Source: Streptomyces sp. LX-29
GTDB taxonomy: Bacteria > Actinomycetota > Actinomycetes > Streptomycetales > Streptomycetaceae
Reading direction: 5' to 3'
Assembly (NCBI RefSeq): GCF_029541745.1
Contig: NZ_CP089746.1
Coordinates: forward strand, 682,001-746,000
DNA: 64,000 bases
Shown here: positions 8,343-18,100 of the stretch, in pieces
How positions within the stretch are numbered: the first letter of the stretch is position 1
Layout of the letters: each line of letters opens with the position of its first letter
Notes under the pieces: model-generated
What the model saw: only the letters and a program-made list of their open reading frames with translations
The model's database searches: none
Told to the model about the DNA's origin: nothing
Position numbers and translations under genes: made by a program

Positions 8343-8550
8343 TCGAACATGCTCTCACGGTGGCTTCGGCTGCCCGGAGAGCCGGCCCCCGCACGCCGCC
8401 CCTCGGCCAAGCGGGTGCGTTGTTCGAGTGATTGTGTGATCTGAATACCCGTCGACGGGAGTGTCGCGGCGTGCCCGTACGCCGCCGGTGCCCAGCCTGT
8501 CAGCAAACCAATGGGCTGCTGAGAAGCCGAAAACAGATGAGGTCGACGCT

Positions 8551-10410
8551 ATGAGAGCGATCCTTGGTCGGCTGCGGGGCCGCCCCTGGGCCACCATCGC
8601 CGGCTGTGTCGTCGTCGCCGCCTCGGCGCCGGCGCTGGCACTCGGGCTGGGGCCGGGGGGCGCCGCGCCGGAGGGCGCCGTGGTGGTCAGTGCGGCGCCA
8701 CTGCCGGGCGGGTTGGGCCCGTGCGTGCCGGGGACCTGCCCCGACCCGTACCCCGGGGTGGGCAACGGGCCCATGGTGGGCCGGGACAGGGGCGTCAACG
8801 TCTTCGCGGGCGGCGACTTCCTCGTCCGTGGGCACGCGGCCGGGGCCGAGGGGAAGCTCGTGGTGCTCGGCGACTTCGATCTGAACAAGGCGGCCGGTGA
8901 CAGCGCCGTCTACCAGGTCGGTGCGGTGGACGTGGGCTCCCGGGTCCCGCCCCCGGAGGGCTCGGACTTCCTCTCCATCGGTGGCGATGTGACGGTGGCC
9001 GGCGGGCAGCGGCTGCTCGCGGACGGCGGGGTGGTACGGCCCGCGGGCACCACCACCGGCACCGTCGCGGGCACGGCCGTGCGGGACCCGAACGCGATCG
9101 CCCCGTACGCCGCGCTCCGTGACCAGCTGAGCGAGGCCAGCCGGTGCTACGCGCGGGACGGCGACGGGCCGCGACCGGCGACCGGCACCGCGGTCAACAC
9201 TGGTGAGGCGACGGTCCTCACCGGCGACGGCAGCTCCTCGCTCCAGGTCTTCAACGTCGACTTCGACCTGGTCGGGCCGGGTGGGCGAGAGCAGGGCGTG
9301 CGGTTCGCCGGCATCCCCGCGGACGCCACCATCCTGGTCAACGTCCTCGGCTCCAACCGGGTGATCAACACCTCCAGTGGGGGCGTCGACGACACCGCCG
9401 ACCCGCTCAACGGCTATCGCGACCGACTGTTGTGGAACTTTCCCGACGCCACCGGCGTGGAGCTGCGGGGCACCGGCCAGTTCCAGGGCAGTCTCCTGAT
9501 CGGCGAGCGGCGCTCCCAGACGACGGTCTCGCTGCCCGGCGTCAACGGCCGCTTCTTCACCACCGGCTCGGTCACCCACACCAGCGCGGCGACCGACGGC
9601 GGGGGCCAGGGGTTCCACGCGTACCCCTTCAACGGCGACCTGCCCGACTGCGGCGGCGTGGGGCCGAACACCGGACGGGTCGGCATCGTCCAGACCGACG
9701 CCGTCGACGGCAGTCCGCTGCCCGGGGCGGAGTTCGAGCTGTGGCGGGAGACCAACGACGAGCCCGGCCTGCAGACGGGGGACGACGCCTCCGACACCCT
9801 GGTGGGCGAGGTCTGCTCCACCGGCCCGGACGGCGGCTGCGCCCGCACGGTGGAGCCGGGCACGTACTACTGGCGCGAGATCGCCGCGCCGCACGGCTAC
9901 GACCTCCCCGAGGACCCCGTCTTCGGGCCGCTCACCCTCACCGAGGACAACGTCGAACAGGGCGTCGCCGTCACCGCCGGCAACTCCCGCTCGCCGGAAC
10001 CCCCCGGTCCGACCGGCACGCTCCGGGTCGTCAAGACGGACGCGGTGAGTGGTCGGCACCTTCACGGGGCCGCCTTCGAGCTGTGGCGGGAGAGCAACAA
10101 TGTCCCGGGGCCGCAGACCACCGGCTCCCCGGCCGACACCCGCGTCGGCCCCGCCTGCGCCACGGACGCGGACGGGCACTGCGCCTTCTCCGAGCTGCCG
10201 CTCGGCAGCTACTACCTCAAGGAGGCCGCGGTTCCGCCGGGGTATGTGCTGCCCGGTCAGCCGGTGACCGGCCCGTACCCGCTGACCGAGGAGAACGCCG
10301 AGGACGGCGTCACCGCCGTGATCCCCAACGAGCGGACCGGGGCCGGCACGGCCCAGGACGGCGGGGACGACGAGGAGGATGAGGACGACACGGATGACAG
10401 GGACGGCTGA
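8551..10410 (+). CDS. Secreted choice-of-anchor A / SpaA-type (Cna_B) adhesin-like protein
   Basis: A 619-residue exported protein. An N-terminal signal sequence ([24 protein letters not shown] in part) is followed by a choice-of-anchor A domain of about 300 residues ([72 protein letters not shown]). Two SpaA/Cna_B prealbumin-like domains follow, beginning [26 protein letters not shown] and [22 protein letters not shown] (shown in part). The C-terminus is very acidic ([14 protein letters not shown]) with no LPxTG sorting signal or membrane helix, so anchoring is unclear. The first Cna_B domain has Gln where the isopeptide-forming Lys is expected; the second keeps Lys and Glu. The ATG at 8551 has GAGG eight bases upstream. 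Confidence 0.8.
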   Translation: MRAILGRLRGRPWATIAGCVVVAASAPALALGLGPGGAAPEGAVVVSAAPLPGGLGPCVPGTCPDPYPGVGNGPMVGRDRGVNVFAGGDFLVRGHAAGAEGKLVVLGDFDLNKAAGDSAVYQVGAVDVGSRVPPPEGSDFLSIGGDVTVAGGQRLLADGGVVRPAGTTTGTVAGTAVRDPNAIAPYAALRDQLSEASRCYARDGDGPRPATGTAVNTGEATVLTGDGSSSLQVFNVDFDLVGPGGREQGVRFAGIPADATILVNVLGSNRVINTSSGGVDDTADPLNGYRDRLLWNFPDATGVELRGTGQFQGSLLIGERRSQTTVSLPGVNGRFFTTGSVTHTSAATDGGGQGFHAYPFNGDLPDCGGVGPNTGRVGIVQTDAVDGSPLPGAEFELWRETNDEPGLQTGDDASDTLVGEVCSTGPDGGCARTVEPGTYYWREIAAPHGYDLPEDPVFGPLTLTEDNVEQGVAVTAGNSRSPEPPGPTGTLRVVKTDAVSGRHLHGAAFELWRESNNVPGPQTTGSPADTRVGPACATDADGHCAFSELPLGSYYLKEAAVPPGYVLPGQPVTGPYPLTEENAEDGVTAVIPNERTGAGTAQDGGDDEEDEDDTDDRDG

Positions 10411-10415
10411 CGTGA

Positions 10416-10435
10416 GGCGCGCTCGCCGGCGCGCC
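10416..10435. terminator. Short hairpin between convergent genes
   Basis: Perfect 7-bp GC stem (GGCGCGC 10416-10422, GCGCGCC 10429-10435) with a 6-nt loop just after the adhesin-like gene and before the convergent CapA-like gene. Weak alone, but placed as a terminator would be. Confidence 0.5.
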
Positions 10436-10462
10436 GTGACAGCCACGCACCGGGTCCTCGGG

Positions 10463-11596
10463 TCACCCGGCCGGTGGGCCCGGTTCCGCGTGGGAGAGCA
10501 CGAGTGTGCCGTCCGGCCCGGGGGCGACGACCGTGCCGAAGTCGGAGCTGACGTGGTTCAGCGTCGTGCGCAGCCAGGTCGTGTCCTCGGGCGTCGCGTA
10601 CCGCAGCCGCAGCCGGTGGGCCTGGAGGGGCACCATCCGTAGCGCGGTGAGCCGGCCGGTCTCCGGGGACAGCGCGGCGAGGTAGGCCAGCCGCAGGTCG
10701 TCGCGGTACCGCGCATAGCCGCTGATGCCCTCGTAGTCGTCGATGAAGTCGCCGCACCCGTAGAGGACGAGCTTGCCGCGGTAGACCTCCATCGGGCGGG
10801 GGTGGTGCGAGGAGTGGCCGTGCACCAGGTCGACGCCGGCGTCGACGAGGGTGTGGGCGAAGTGGATCTGGGTGCGGGGGATCTCATAGCCCCAGTTGGA
10901 GCCCCAGTGCACCGAGGCGACGGCGAGGTCGCCCGGCCGCCTCACCGCGCGCAGCCGGTCGGCGAGGGCGGTGGCGGCCGCGGTGGTCAGCTCGGGCACG
11001 ACATGGACGCCGGGCCGCTCGTCGGTCGCGGCCCAGGTGTGCGGGATCCCGCTGGAGGGCACCCCGAAGGCCAGGACGAGGACCCGACCGCCGCCGGCGA
11101 CGGGGACGGCGGTGGGGCGCCGGGCCTGCTCCGCGTCCCGTCCGGCGCCGGCGACCCGCAGCCCCGCCTCCGCCAGGGTGTGCAGCGTCTCCTCCAGGCC
11201 CCGGCGACCGAAGTCCAGGACGTGGTTGTTGGCCAAAACGCAGACGTCGGGGCGGACGACGGTGAGCGCGGGGAGGTTGTCGGGGTGCATCCGGTAGTGG
11301 ATGCCCTTCGCCGGCGCGAACGTGTCGCAACGGGTCACGCTGGTCTCCAGGTTCACCACCCGCACGTCGGGCGCCGCGGCCTCCAGCGCCGGCAGGGCGT
11401 CCCCCCAGGGCCAGGTGAAGTCGGCCGGCCACGGCATCGGACCGTTCTCCTCCGCCGCCAGTCGGACGTAGGTGCGGGCGTCGCGGACGTACCCCTCGCG
11501 CAGGGCCGGGTCGCCGGGGTGCGGAAGTATCTGGTCGACGCCCCGGCCCAGCATCACATCGCCGCACAAGAACAGCGTCACCTGGTCGCCGGGCAC
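10463..11596 (-). CDS. CapA / PgsA-type metallophosphatase-like protein
   Basis: A 377-residue protein of the CapA family (calcineurin-like fold; named after Bacillus poly-gamma-glutamate synthesis). Family motifs: LFLCGDVMLGRGVDQ at the N-terminus (metal-binding Asp), VVNLETSVT, CVLANNHVLDFGRRGLEET (NNH metal motif), ASVHWGSNW and LVHGHSSHHPRPMEVY (HGHSSH metal motif). No signal peptide or transmembrane anchor is seen, unlike Bacillus CapA, and no capB/capC lies nearby, so a role in polyglutamate synthesis is not supported here. The GTG at 11596 is abutted by GGAAGG; a GTG at 11581 has better spacing and may be the real start. Confidence 0.85.
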   Translation of the reverse strand: MPGDQVTLFLCGDVMLGRGVDQILPHPGDPALREGYVRDARTYVRLAAEENGPMPWPADFTWPWGDALPALEAAAPDVRVVNLETSVTRCDTFAPAKGIHYRMHPDNLPALTVVRPDVCVLANNHVLDFGRRGLEETLHTLAEAGLRVAGAGRDAEQARRPTAVPVAGGGRVLVLAFGVPSSGIPHTWAATDERPGVHVVPELTTAAATALADRLRAVRRPGDLAVASVHWGSNWGYEIPRTQIHFAHTLVDAGVDLVHGHSSHHPRPMEVYRGKLVLYGCGDFIDDYEGISGYARYRDDLRLAYLAALSPETGRLTALRMVPLQAHRLRLRYATPEDTTWLRTTLNHVSSDFGTVVAPGPDGTLVLSHAEPGPPAG

Positions 11597-11643
11597 CCTT
11601 CCACGCTACGCCGTCCGCCCCGCGCGGGGCGGCGCGGAGGCTT

Positions 11644-13038
11644 TCAGTGCTCCGCGCCGCGGTTGAGCAGGATCAGCACGCCGCAGGTCAGCACCGCCAG
11701 CGCCGCGCCGGCGGCCAGCAGGGCGGTCACCGGGAAGGCCGCGGACAGCAGGGCGAGGGCGTAGGGGGTGAACATGCCGAGGTACGCGAGCGTCCAGAAC
11801 AGCGCGGTGAGCCGGGCCAACCGCTCCGGCGGGGCGAGCGCGGCCACCTCGGTGAGCCCGTAGGTCAGGGCCAGTCCGTAGCCGGCCCCCAGGACCGCGG
11901 CGGCCGCGAGGGCCAGGGCCGGCTGCTCGGCCGCGGCGGCGGGCACCGCGAGCGCGAAGCCCGCGGCGATGACCAGCAGCCCGCTGACGGCGGTGGCCAG
12001 CCGGTGCCGGGCGGCGACGCGCCGGGCCAGCGGCTGGACCAGCAGCCCGGCACCGGGCACCACGGCGGTGGCGATACCCGCGTACACCGTCTGCCACCCC
12101 GTCAGACCGTCGTCGACCAGCCCGGGGAGGGTGGCGAAGCCGACGGTCGGCCCGGCGAACACCCAGGGGGCGAGCGGGAGTATCGCCCGCCGGTAGCGGG
12201 CCCGGGGGTACGGCGCCGCGCCGCGAGGGGCCGTCGGGGCACCGGACGTGGGCCGGGGCCGTCCGGATTCCGGCGCGCCGAAGGCAGCCGCGCCGGCGGC
12301 GGACGCGAGCACCAGGTGCGGGAGGTAGGCGGTGAGCATCGGGTGCGGCGCCCACTGGGCGATCAGCGAGGCGACCAGCCCGCCCGAGGCGAAGCCCGCG
12401 GAGACGAAGAGCCCGGCCCGCTTGGCGGCCGCGGCCGGTGCGAGGGCGGCGTAGGGCGGCGAGGAGAGCTCCTTGACCCAGGCGCTGCCCGCCGCCAGCA
12501 GGGCGCCCGCGCCGACACCGGTGAGGAAGCGGCCGGGCAGCAGCCACCAGGTGGCGGTGGTGCCCGCCATCAGCAGCATGGTGGAGAGGAGGTTGACGCC
12601 CAGGGCGGTGAGGGCCACCGGCCGGCGGCCGTGCCGGTCGGCGAGCGGGCCGCCGATCAACAGCCCGGGGACCAGCCCGACCACGTAGACGGCGAACAGG
12701 CCGGTCACGGTGGCCTCGGACAGCCCCATCTCGGAGCGGTAGGCGCCGAGCAGGGCGGAGAACTGGTTGGCGCTCCAGCCGGAGGCCGTCATCATCCATG
12801 CCGCGCGCAGTCCGAAGCGGCGCGACGGGCGCGCGGCGGGCGCATCGCCCCCGGCGGGCGCGGCGGCGGTCGGCGCGGTGGCACCGGACACGGTGGCGGT
12901 GGGCGCGGCGGCGGTCGGCGCGGTGGCACCGGACACGGCGGCGGTGGGCCCGGCGGCGGTGGGCGCGGTGGTGATCTGGGGTTCGGCCTCGGCGGGACGT
13001 CGTCCGTCGCCCGTGGGGTGCTCGACGGTTGGGCTCAT
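11644..13038 (-). CDS. MFS transporter
   Basis: A 464-residue major facilitator family permease with about 12 hydrophobic segments. The family loop-2/3 motif is present as GGPLADRHGRRPVAL. An unusual cytosolic N-terminus of about 75 residues precedes the first helix; it is Ala/Thr/Pro-rich and includes a 15-residue repeat (TAA-PTA-VSGATAP pattern) encoded by a 45-bp tandem repeat. The ATG at 13038 is chosen since it lies close to the divergent LysR gene; the open frame continues upstream across that gene. Divergence from a LysR-type regulator (13139) suggests the transporter is its target. Substrate unknown; drug or metabolite efflux is plausible. Confidence 0.85.
   Translation of the reverse strand: MSPTVEHPTGDGRRPAEAEPQITTAPTAAGPTAAVSGATAPTAAAPTATVSGATAPTAAAPAGGDAPAARPSRRFGLRAAWMMTASGWSANQFSALLGAYRSEMGLSEATVTGLFAVYVVGLVPGLLIGGPLADRHGRRPVALTALGVNLLSTMLLMAGTTATWWLLPGRFLTGVGAGALLAAGSAWVKELSSPPYAALAPAAAAKRAGLFVSAGFASGGLVASLIAQWAPHPMLTAYLPHLVLASAAGAAAFGAPESGRPRPTSGAPTAPRGAAPYPRARYRRAILPLAPWVFAGPTVGFATLPGLVDDGLTGWQTVYAGIATAVVPGAGLLVQPLARRVAARHRLATAVSGLLVIAAGFALAVPAAAAEQPALALAAAAVLGAGYGLALTYGLTEVAALAPPERLARLTALFWTLAYLGMFTPYALALLSAAFPVTALLAAGAALAVLTCGVLILLNRGAEH
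12861..12971. repeat. 45-bp tandem repeat inside the MFS gene
   Basis: Two near-identical 45-bp units (12861-12905 and 12906-12950, three mismatches) and a partial third copy. They are in frame and encode a 15-residue Ala/Thr/Pro/Val repeat in the cytosolic N-terminus of the transporter. Confidence 0.85.
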
Positions 13039-13138
13039 GCCGGCAGTTGTACGGACGGCCGGCGGCCGGCGCCGCCCCCGTTCACGATTTCTGAACTCCG
13101 CTGCCGGACGGATGTGCGATCTGTCTATCGTGACCCGT

Positions 13139-14053
13139 ATGGACCTGCGCTTGCTGTCGTCCTTCCTGGCGGTGGTCGAGGAGGGGCACTTCGGGCGGGC
13201 CGCCGCGCGGCTCTTCCTCTCCCCGCCCGCCGTCACCCAGCACGTCCAACGGCTGGAGAGCGAGCTCGGGACCCGGCTGGTCCACCGCAACCCCGTCTCC
13301 CCCACCCCGGCCGGCGCGCGGCTGGTGGGCCACACACGCACGCTGCTGGCCGCCGCCAACGCCGCGATGGACGACATGGTCGAGGCGGTGCGGGAGGAGA
13401 AGGCGGGGGGCGGACGACCGCTGCGGGTGGGCATCATGGGCCACGGCTCGGCGGAGCTGACGCCGGCCTCGATCAGCGCCTACCGGCGCGCGCGGCCGGA
13501 CGTCCGCGTCGAGCTGCGTCAGCTGAACTTCACCGAGCACGTCAGCGCGCTGGTCGAGGACCGGGTGGACGTGGCGTTCGTCCGGCCCGGGCCGGACGAC
13601 GAGCGGATCGCCGCCGATGTGCTGACCACCGAACAGCGCATCGTGGCGGTGCCGGAGTCGTCGCCGATCGCGGACGCCCGGGGGCACGGGGTGACCGTGG
13701 CGGACATCGCGGAGCTGCCGTTCTTCCGGCTGCCCCGCCATACGCCGCGCCCCTTCACGGACTACCTGTACTTCAACCAGGAGGCCCGGCGGCGCGGCAC
13801 GGACTACGCGGTGACTCCGCAGGAAGTGCTGACGGGCGTGGTCAACGGGCGCGTCGCCGGCTCCGGGCTGAAGTCCTTCGCCCGCTACTACGCCTGGCCC
13901 GGGGCGGTGTTCGTCCCGGTGCTCGACGCGCCCTGGCAGAGCAGCTACCTGGCCGTCCGGGCGCGGGACGGCAACCCGGAGGTGCATGTCTTCCGCGCCC
14001 TGACGATCGCCCTCGCCCGGGAGTTGGGCCCGCGGATCAGCCACGCCGGCTGA
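13139..14053 (+). CDS. LysR-type transcriptional regulator
   Basis: A 304-residue LysR regulator of normal length. N-terminal winged helix-turn-helix: MDLRLLSSFLAVVEEGHFGR, then AAARLFLSPPAVTQHVQRLE and LGTRLVHRNP; followed by the type 2 periplasmic-binding-like effector domain (LRVGIMGHGSAELTP, VDVAFVRPGPDDERI, TEQRIVAVPESSPIA). The ATG at 13139 gives the canonical start; a GTG nine bases upstream is also in frame. It is divergent from the MFS transporter with a 100-bp intergenic region, the standard arrangement for LysR control of a neighbour. Inducer unknown. Confidence 0.9.
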   Translation: MDLRLLSSFLAVVEEGHFGRAAARLFLSPPAVTQHVQRLESELGTRLVHRNPVSPTPAGARLVGHTRTLLAAANAAMDDMVEAVREEKAGGGRPLRVGIMGHGSAELTPASISAYRRARPDVRVELRQLNFTEHVSALVEDRVDVAFVRPGPDDERIAADVLTTEQRIVAVPESSPIADARGHGVTVADIAELPFFRLPRHTPRPFTDYLYFNQEARRRGTDYAVTPQEVLTGVVNGRVAGSGLKSFARYYAWPGAVFVPVLDAPWQSSYLAVRARDGNPEVHVFRALTIALARELGPRISHAG

Positions 14054-14073
14054 GCCCCGAGCGGCGAGCGCCG

Positions 14074-14109
14074 GGCATGGTACGGCGGACCGGCATGGTA
14101 CGGCGGACC
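14074..14109. repeat. Perfect two-copy 18-bp tandem repeat
   Basis: GGCATGGTACGGCGGACC occurs at 14074-14091 and again, directly adjoining, at 14092-14109, just after the LysR gene stop. Confidence 0.85.
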
Positions 14110-14167
14110 CGCGGATGGCGAACCGGCCGTGCGGCCCCGGCCACGCCGCTCGCGGAGCCGACGCTCC

Positions 14168-14199
14168 CCGCCGCACGGGGCAGCCGCCCCGTGCGGCGG
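14168..14199. terminator. Bidirectional hairpin terminator
   Basis: Perfect 14-bp stem (CCGCCGCACGGGGC 14168-14181, GCCCCGTGCGGCGG 14186-14199) with the 4-nt loop AGCC, between the convergent LysR gene and SDR gene. Confidence 0.85.
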
Positions 14200-14206
14200 A
14201 CGCCGC

Positions 14207-14956
14207 TCAGGCCAGGTAGCCGCCGTCGATGGTGAGCACGGTGCCGGTGACGAACGAGGCCCCGGGGCCGGCCAGGAACACGATGCCCGCCGCTATCTCC
14301 TCCGGGCGACCGAAGCGGCCCATGGCGTTCATCGCGCGCTGGGAGTCCGCGGTGGGACCGTCCTCCGGGTTCATGTCCGTCCCCACGGACCCCGACTGGA
14401 CGACGTTGACCGTGATGCCGCGCGGGGCGAGGTCGCGCGCCGCGCCCTTGCTGTAGCCGACGATCGCGGCCTTGGTCGCGGCGTAGTCGGCGACCCCCGG
14501 GAAGCCCGTGCGGGAGGCGAGGTTGGAGCCGACCGTGACGATCCGGCCGCCCTCTCCGAGCACGGTGGCCGCGGCCCGTACGGCGGCCACCACTCCGCCC
14601 ACGTTGACGGCGAGTTGCCGCTCGAAGGCGCTGACGTCGGCGTCCGGGTCGTCGACCGGGCCGTTGACGGCGACGCCCGCGTTGTTCACCAGGATGTCCA
14701 GCCGCCCGAAGTCGGCCGCCACGGTCCGCACCAGCTCGGCGACCTGGTCGGTGTCGGCCTGGTCGGCCCGGTACGCGGCCGCGCGCACGCCCTTGGCCTC
14801 GATATCGCGCACCACCGCGGCGGCCTTGTCCGCCGAGGCCGCGTAGCCGATCGCCACCTGCGCGCCCTCGTCGGCCAGGGCACGCGCGGTCGCCGCGCCG
14901 ATGCCCCGCGAACCGCCGGTGACCAGGGCGACCTTGCCCTTCAGCGTCTCACCCAT
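14207..14956 (-). CDS. SDR-family NAD(P)-dependent oxidoreductase
   Basis: A 249-residue classical short-chain dehydrogenase/reductase. Cofactor motif TGGSRGIG (residues 13-20), NNAG (91-94), catalytic Ser144 in VTVGSNLAS and Tyr158-x3-Lys162 in DYAATKAAI. The C-terminus GTVLTIDGGYLA is typical of FabG-like members. The Arg of GGSRG suggests NADPH preference, which is inference. The ATG at 14956 follows from homology; the open frame upstream is not conserved. The upstream region holds an inverted repeat likely to be an operator. No biosynthetic partner genes lie next to it, so the substrate is unknown. Confidence 0.9.
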   Translation of the reverse strand: MGETLKGKVALVTGGSRGIGAATARALADEGAQVAIGYAASADKAAAVVRDIEAKGVRAAAYRADQADTDQVAELVRTVAADFGRLDILVNNAGVAVNGPVDDPDADVSAFERQLAVNVGGVVAAVRAAATVLGEGGRIVTVGSNLASRTGFPGVADYAATKAAIVGYSKGAARDLAPRGITVNVVQSGSVGTDMNPEDGPTADSQRAMNAMGRFGRPEEIAAGIVFLAGPGASFVTGTVLTIDGGYLA

Positions 14957-14976
14957 GGGGGTTCTCCGTTCCCTCG

Positions 14977-15038
14977 GTTTTGGACTGAGCGTTACGTAAT
15001 CACGCACCGGAAACGTATCACACCGATCGGTCCAAAAC
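14977..15038. promoter_or_regulatory. Inverted repeat upstream of the SDR gene, probable operator
   Basis: GTTTTGGAC (14977-14985) and its exact reverse complement GTCCAAAAC (15030-15038) lie 44 bp apart upstream of the SDR start. Between them is the palindrome TTACGTAA (14992-14999). The segment is more AT-rich than its surroundings and should contain the SDR promoter. Arms this far apart could bind two regulator dimers or each be a half site. Confidence 0.55.
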
Positions 15039-15160
15039 TCGGGGCGGCGGAGCGCGGAATCCCCGACAGCCGATGGCCGGTGGCCGCCAGTCATTTCCTG
15101 TGGCCGACGGTCGGTGGCCGACGGGGTGGCTGGCTCGCGTCGGTGACGCGCTCCGGTCCG

Positions 15161-18100
15161 TCAGTCGCCGGAGACGGGTGACAGCGCGGCGCGCAGGGCG
15201 AGCGCCTTGGCCAGCCCGTCGGCGACCATGGGGTTGGCGCGGGCGCCCTCGTCCAGGGCCTCGTAGCGCGCGATCGCCTCGGCGACGGCGGCATGAGCCG
15301 GCCCGGGCCGGTCGAGGGCGGCCAGATGGTCACCGAGCTCGACCAGCGCCGCGGCCAGGTCGGCGGCGAAGGCATCGGGGCGCTCGGCGGTCAGCCGGCG
15401 GCGCAGCGCCACCGCCTCCGCGAGCGCGTCCAGGGCCTCCAGCGGCCGGCCCGCCGCCCTGACCGCCGCGGCATGGCCGGTGAGCGCGGCCGCGAGCAGC
15501 GCCGCGTAGGCGTCCGGGTGCCTGTCGGCGAGGCTCCGGTACGCGGCCACCGCCTCGGCGCCGGCCACCACCGCCTCCTCGGCCCGGTCCAGGGCCAGCA
15601 GCGCGTTGCCCTCGTTGGACAGTGCGGAAGCCAGGTACGGCGCGTAGCTCAGCGGGTCCTCCTCGGCGAGGCGCCGGCGGAGCACGGCGGCTTCGTGCGC
15701 GGCGGCATGGGCCTCGACCGGCCGCTCGTCCGCCAGCAGGTCCACCGAGAGGTTGTTCAGCGCGGTGGCCAGGTCCGGTGTGAAGACGTCGGGCCGGGCG
15801 GCGGCCAGCCGGCGCCGGATCTCGACGGACTCGACGCTGGCCGCCAGCGACTCCCGTACCCGGCTCAGGCTCCACAACGGGCTGCCGAGGTTGCTCAGCG
15901 CCGTGGCGAGGTGGTGTTCGAACGCCTCGGGGCGCGTCTCGGCCAGCCTCCGGTACGCGTCGACCGAGCCGGCCATCACCGTCAACGCCTCATCGAGCCG
16001 GCCCAGTTCCAGCAGCGGGATCCCGTGGTTGGTGAGGGCGGCCGCCAGGTCGGGGAGGTACTCGTCCGGGCGGGCCGCGGCCAGCCTTCGGTAGATCGCC
16101 GACGCCTCACCGGTGACCGCCAACGCCTCTTCGTACCGGCCCAGCCTGGTGAGCCACAGTCCGGAGTTGTCCAGCGCGGCGGCGAGGTCGGGCACCAGCG
16201 GATCCTCCTCCGCGGAGGAGGCCGCCGCACCGGTTCCCGTGCCCACGACCGTTCCCTCGCCTGTTTCCGCGTCCGTCTCCGAGCCCGTCTCCGACCCCGT
16301 CGCCGTTCCGCCGTCCGGTCGCGCCGTGACCATGGCGCGGTAGAGCGCGACGGCCTCCTCACAGGCCGTCAGCGCCGGCTCGTGGCGGCCGAGGGCCGCC
16401 AGCGTCGTGCCGAGGGTGTTGAGGGCGTGCGCCAGGTCGGCCGCGTATCCGCCGGCGCCGGTGGACCCCGACGGCGAGGTCGCCGGACCGGTCGCGGCGA
16501 GCAGGCGGTAGGCGGCCACGGCCTCCTCCGCCGCGCTCCGGGCCTCCTCGCGGTGGCCGAGGTCCGACAGGGCATAGCAGAGGTTCGCGAGGGCGTGCGC
16601 CAGATCGGGATCCGGCTCGCCGGGGCGGTCCGCGGCGGCCCGGCGGTAGTGGTCGACGGCCCGTCGGGTCTCGGCGAGCGCCTCCTCCCGACGTCCGGTG
16701 GCGTTCAGTCGCCAGCCCAGGTCCGTGTGGAGCCGGGCGCGCGTGGCGGAGTCCTCTGCGGCTTCGAGTCGGTGCGCGGTGAGCCTGCCCACGACGGCGA
16801 GCCCCGCCGCGTCGAGGTCGACGTGCCGGCGCCCCGGCAGGTGCGGCTCGATCGACTCCAGCAGTCCGAACTCGATGTCCGGGCCGCTCGCCAGGGTGGT
16901 CAGGGCGTCCCCGCCGGCCTCCACCGCGAGCCGGGGATCGCGGTGCAACAGCGGGTAGAGGTGGCCGCGGCCCACGTGCGGCCAGCGGGCGGCGGCCGCC
17001 GCCAGTGCCGAGACCGTGCGGGGCAGCCAGTTCGGGGCGGTCCCGTCGGGCGTCCGGGCCAACAGCGCCACCGTGGTCTCGGCGGCCCAGTCCCGAGCCG
17101 GGTACTCGGCGTCGTGTCCGGGCAGGGTCAGTGCCAGGAAGTCCTCGGCGAGTCGATCGGGGTAGAGCGGTTCGAAGACGACTCCGGAGGCGGTCGGCGG
17201 ATAGCAGACGGCGTGGTCGGCCAGGACCTGCTCCACGTCCTGCCCGGGCAGCAGCCGCCGGGTCAGCTCCGCTCCGGCGGCACGGGGCAGGGCGCCCGTG
17301 AGGGCGGCGACGAACACGGTCCGGTTCATGACCTCGGGCGGTGTGCGGTACGGCCGCGGTGCCGGTCCGCCGCCGGAGCGGCCGGAACGACCGCCGTCGT
17401 CGGCTGGGTCGGGGAGCAGATGCCGCCCGTCCCCCGGCAGGGTCGCCCAGTGCAGGTGTTCCCGGTCGAGGAGGTAGAGCGTCAGCCCGGCGACGTCGGT
17501 GGGCGGGCGGCGTCCGCGGTGCCGGGCGTCCACCGCCACCAGGGCGGCCATGAGCACCGCGAGGGTGAGCCCGAGGTCGGGGTGGTGGAGCGGCCCGGGC
17601 GGCTCGATCGCGGACGGCTCGGGGACGCCGTACAGGGCGGCGAAGCCGTCGCGGGCGGCGGTGAACAGCTCGGCGCGCGCCCCGTCGGCGTCCGGCACCG
17701 GCTCCAGCCGCCGGGAGGAGGCGCCCGCGTAGAGGGGCTCCAACGCGGCGCGCAGCGCCGGCCACATGGTGTCGGTGCGGGCCAGCAGCAGCACGCGCGC
17801 GGGGGTCGTCGCGCGGTGCAGCAGTGCGTTGCTGAGCAGCCAGGTCAGGTGGGATGGCGGCCAGCGGTCCGCGTAGTCGACGATCAGCAGAATCCCGGCC
17901 GCGTCGTCCGCGCGGAGGTCCTGGCTCCCCGGAGGCGGGTGGATCGGTCCCATCCCCTGCACCGCGAAGGCCACCAGCCAGCCCTCCGCGGCGGCCGCGG
18001 CGGCCGTCTCGTGGGCCAGCCGCGTCTTGCCCTGGCCGCCGGGCCCGTAGAGCCATCGGACGGCCAGCCGAGGCCCGGTCTCCCGCCACGCGCGCAGGTC

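Noticed and set aside
10463..11596. Poly-gamma-glutamate synthesis operon
   Set aside because: Only a CapA-like protein is present; capB/capC partners and a membrane anchor are missing.
11647..14235. An 862-codon plus-strand frame across the MFS and LysR genes
   Set aside because: Composition is Gly/Arg/Gln-rich, it shows no domain, and it crosses a divergent promoter.
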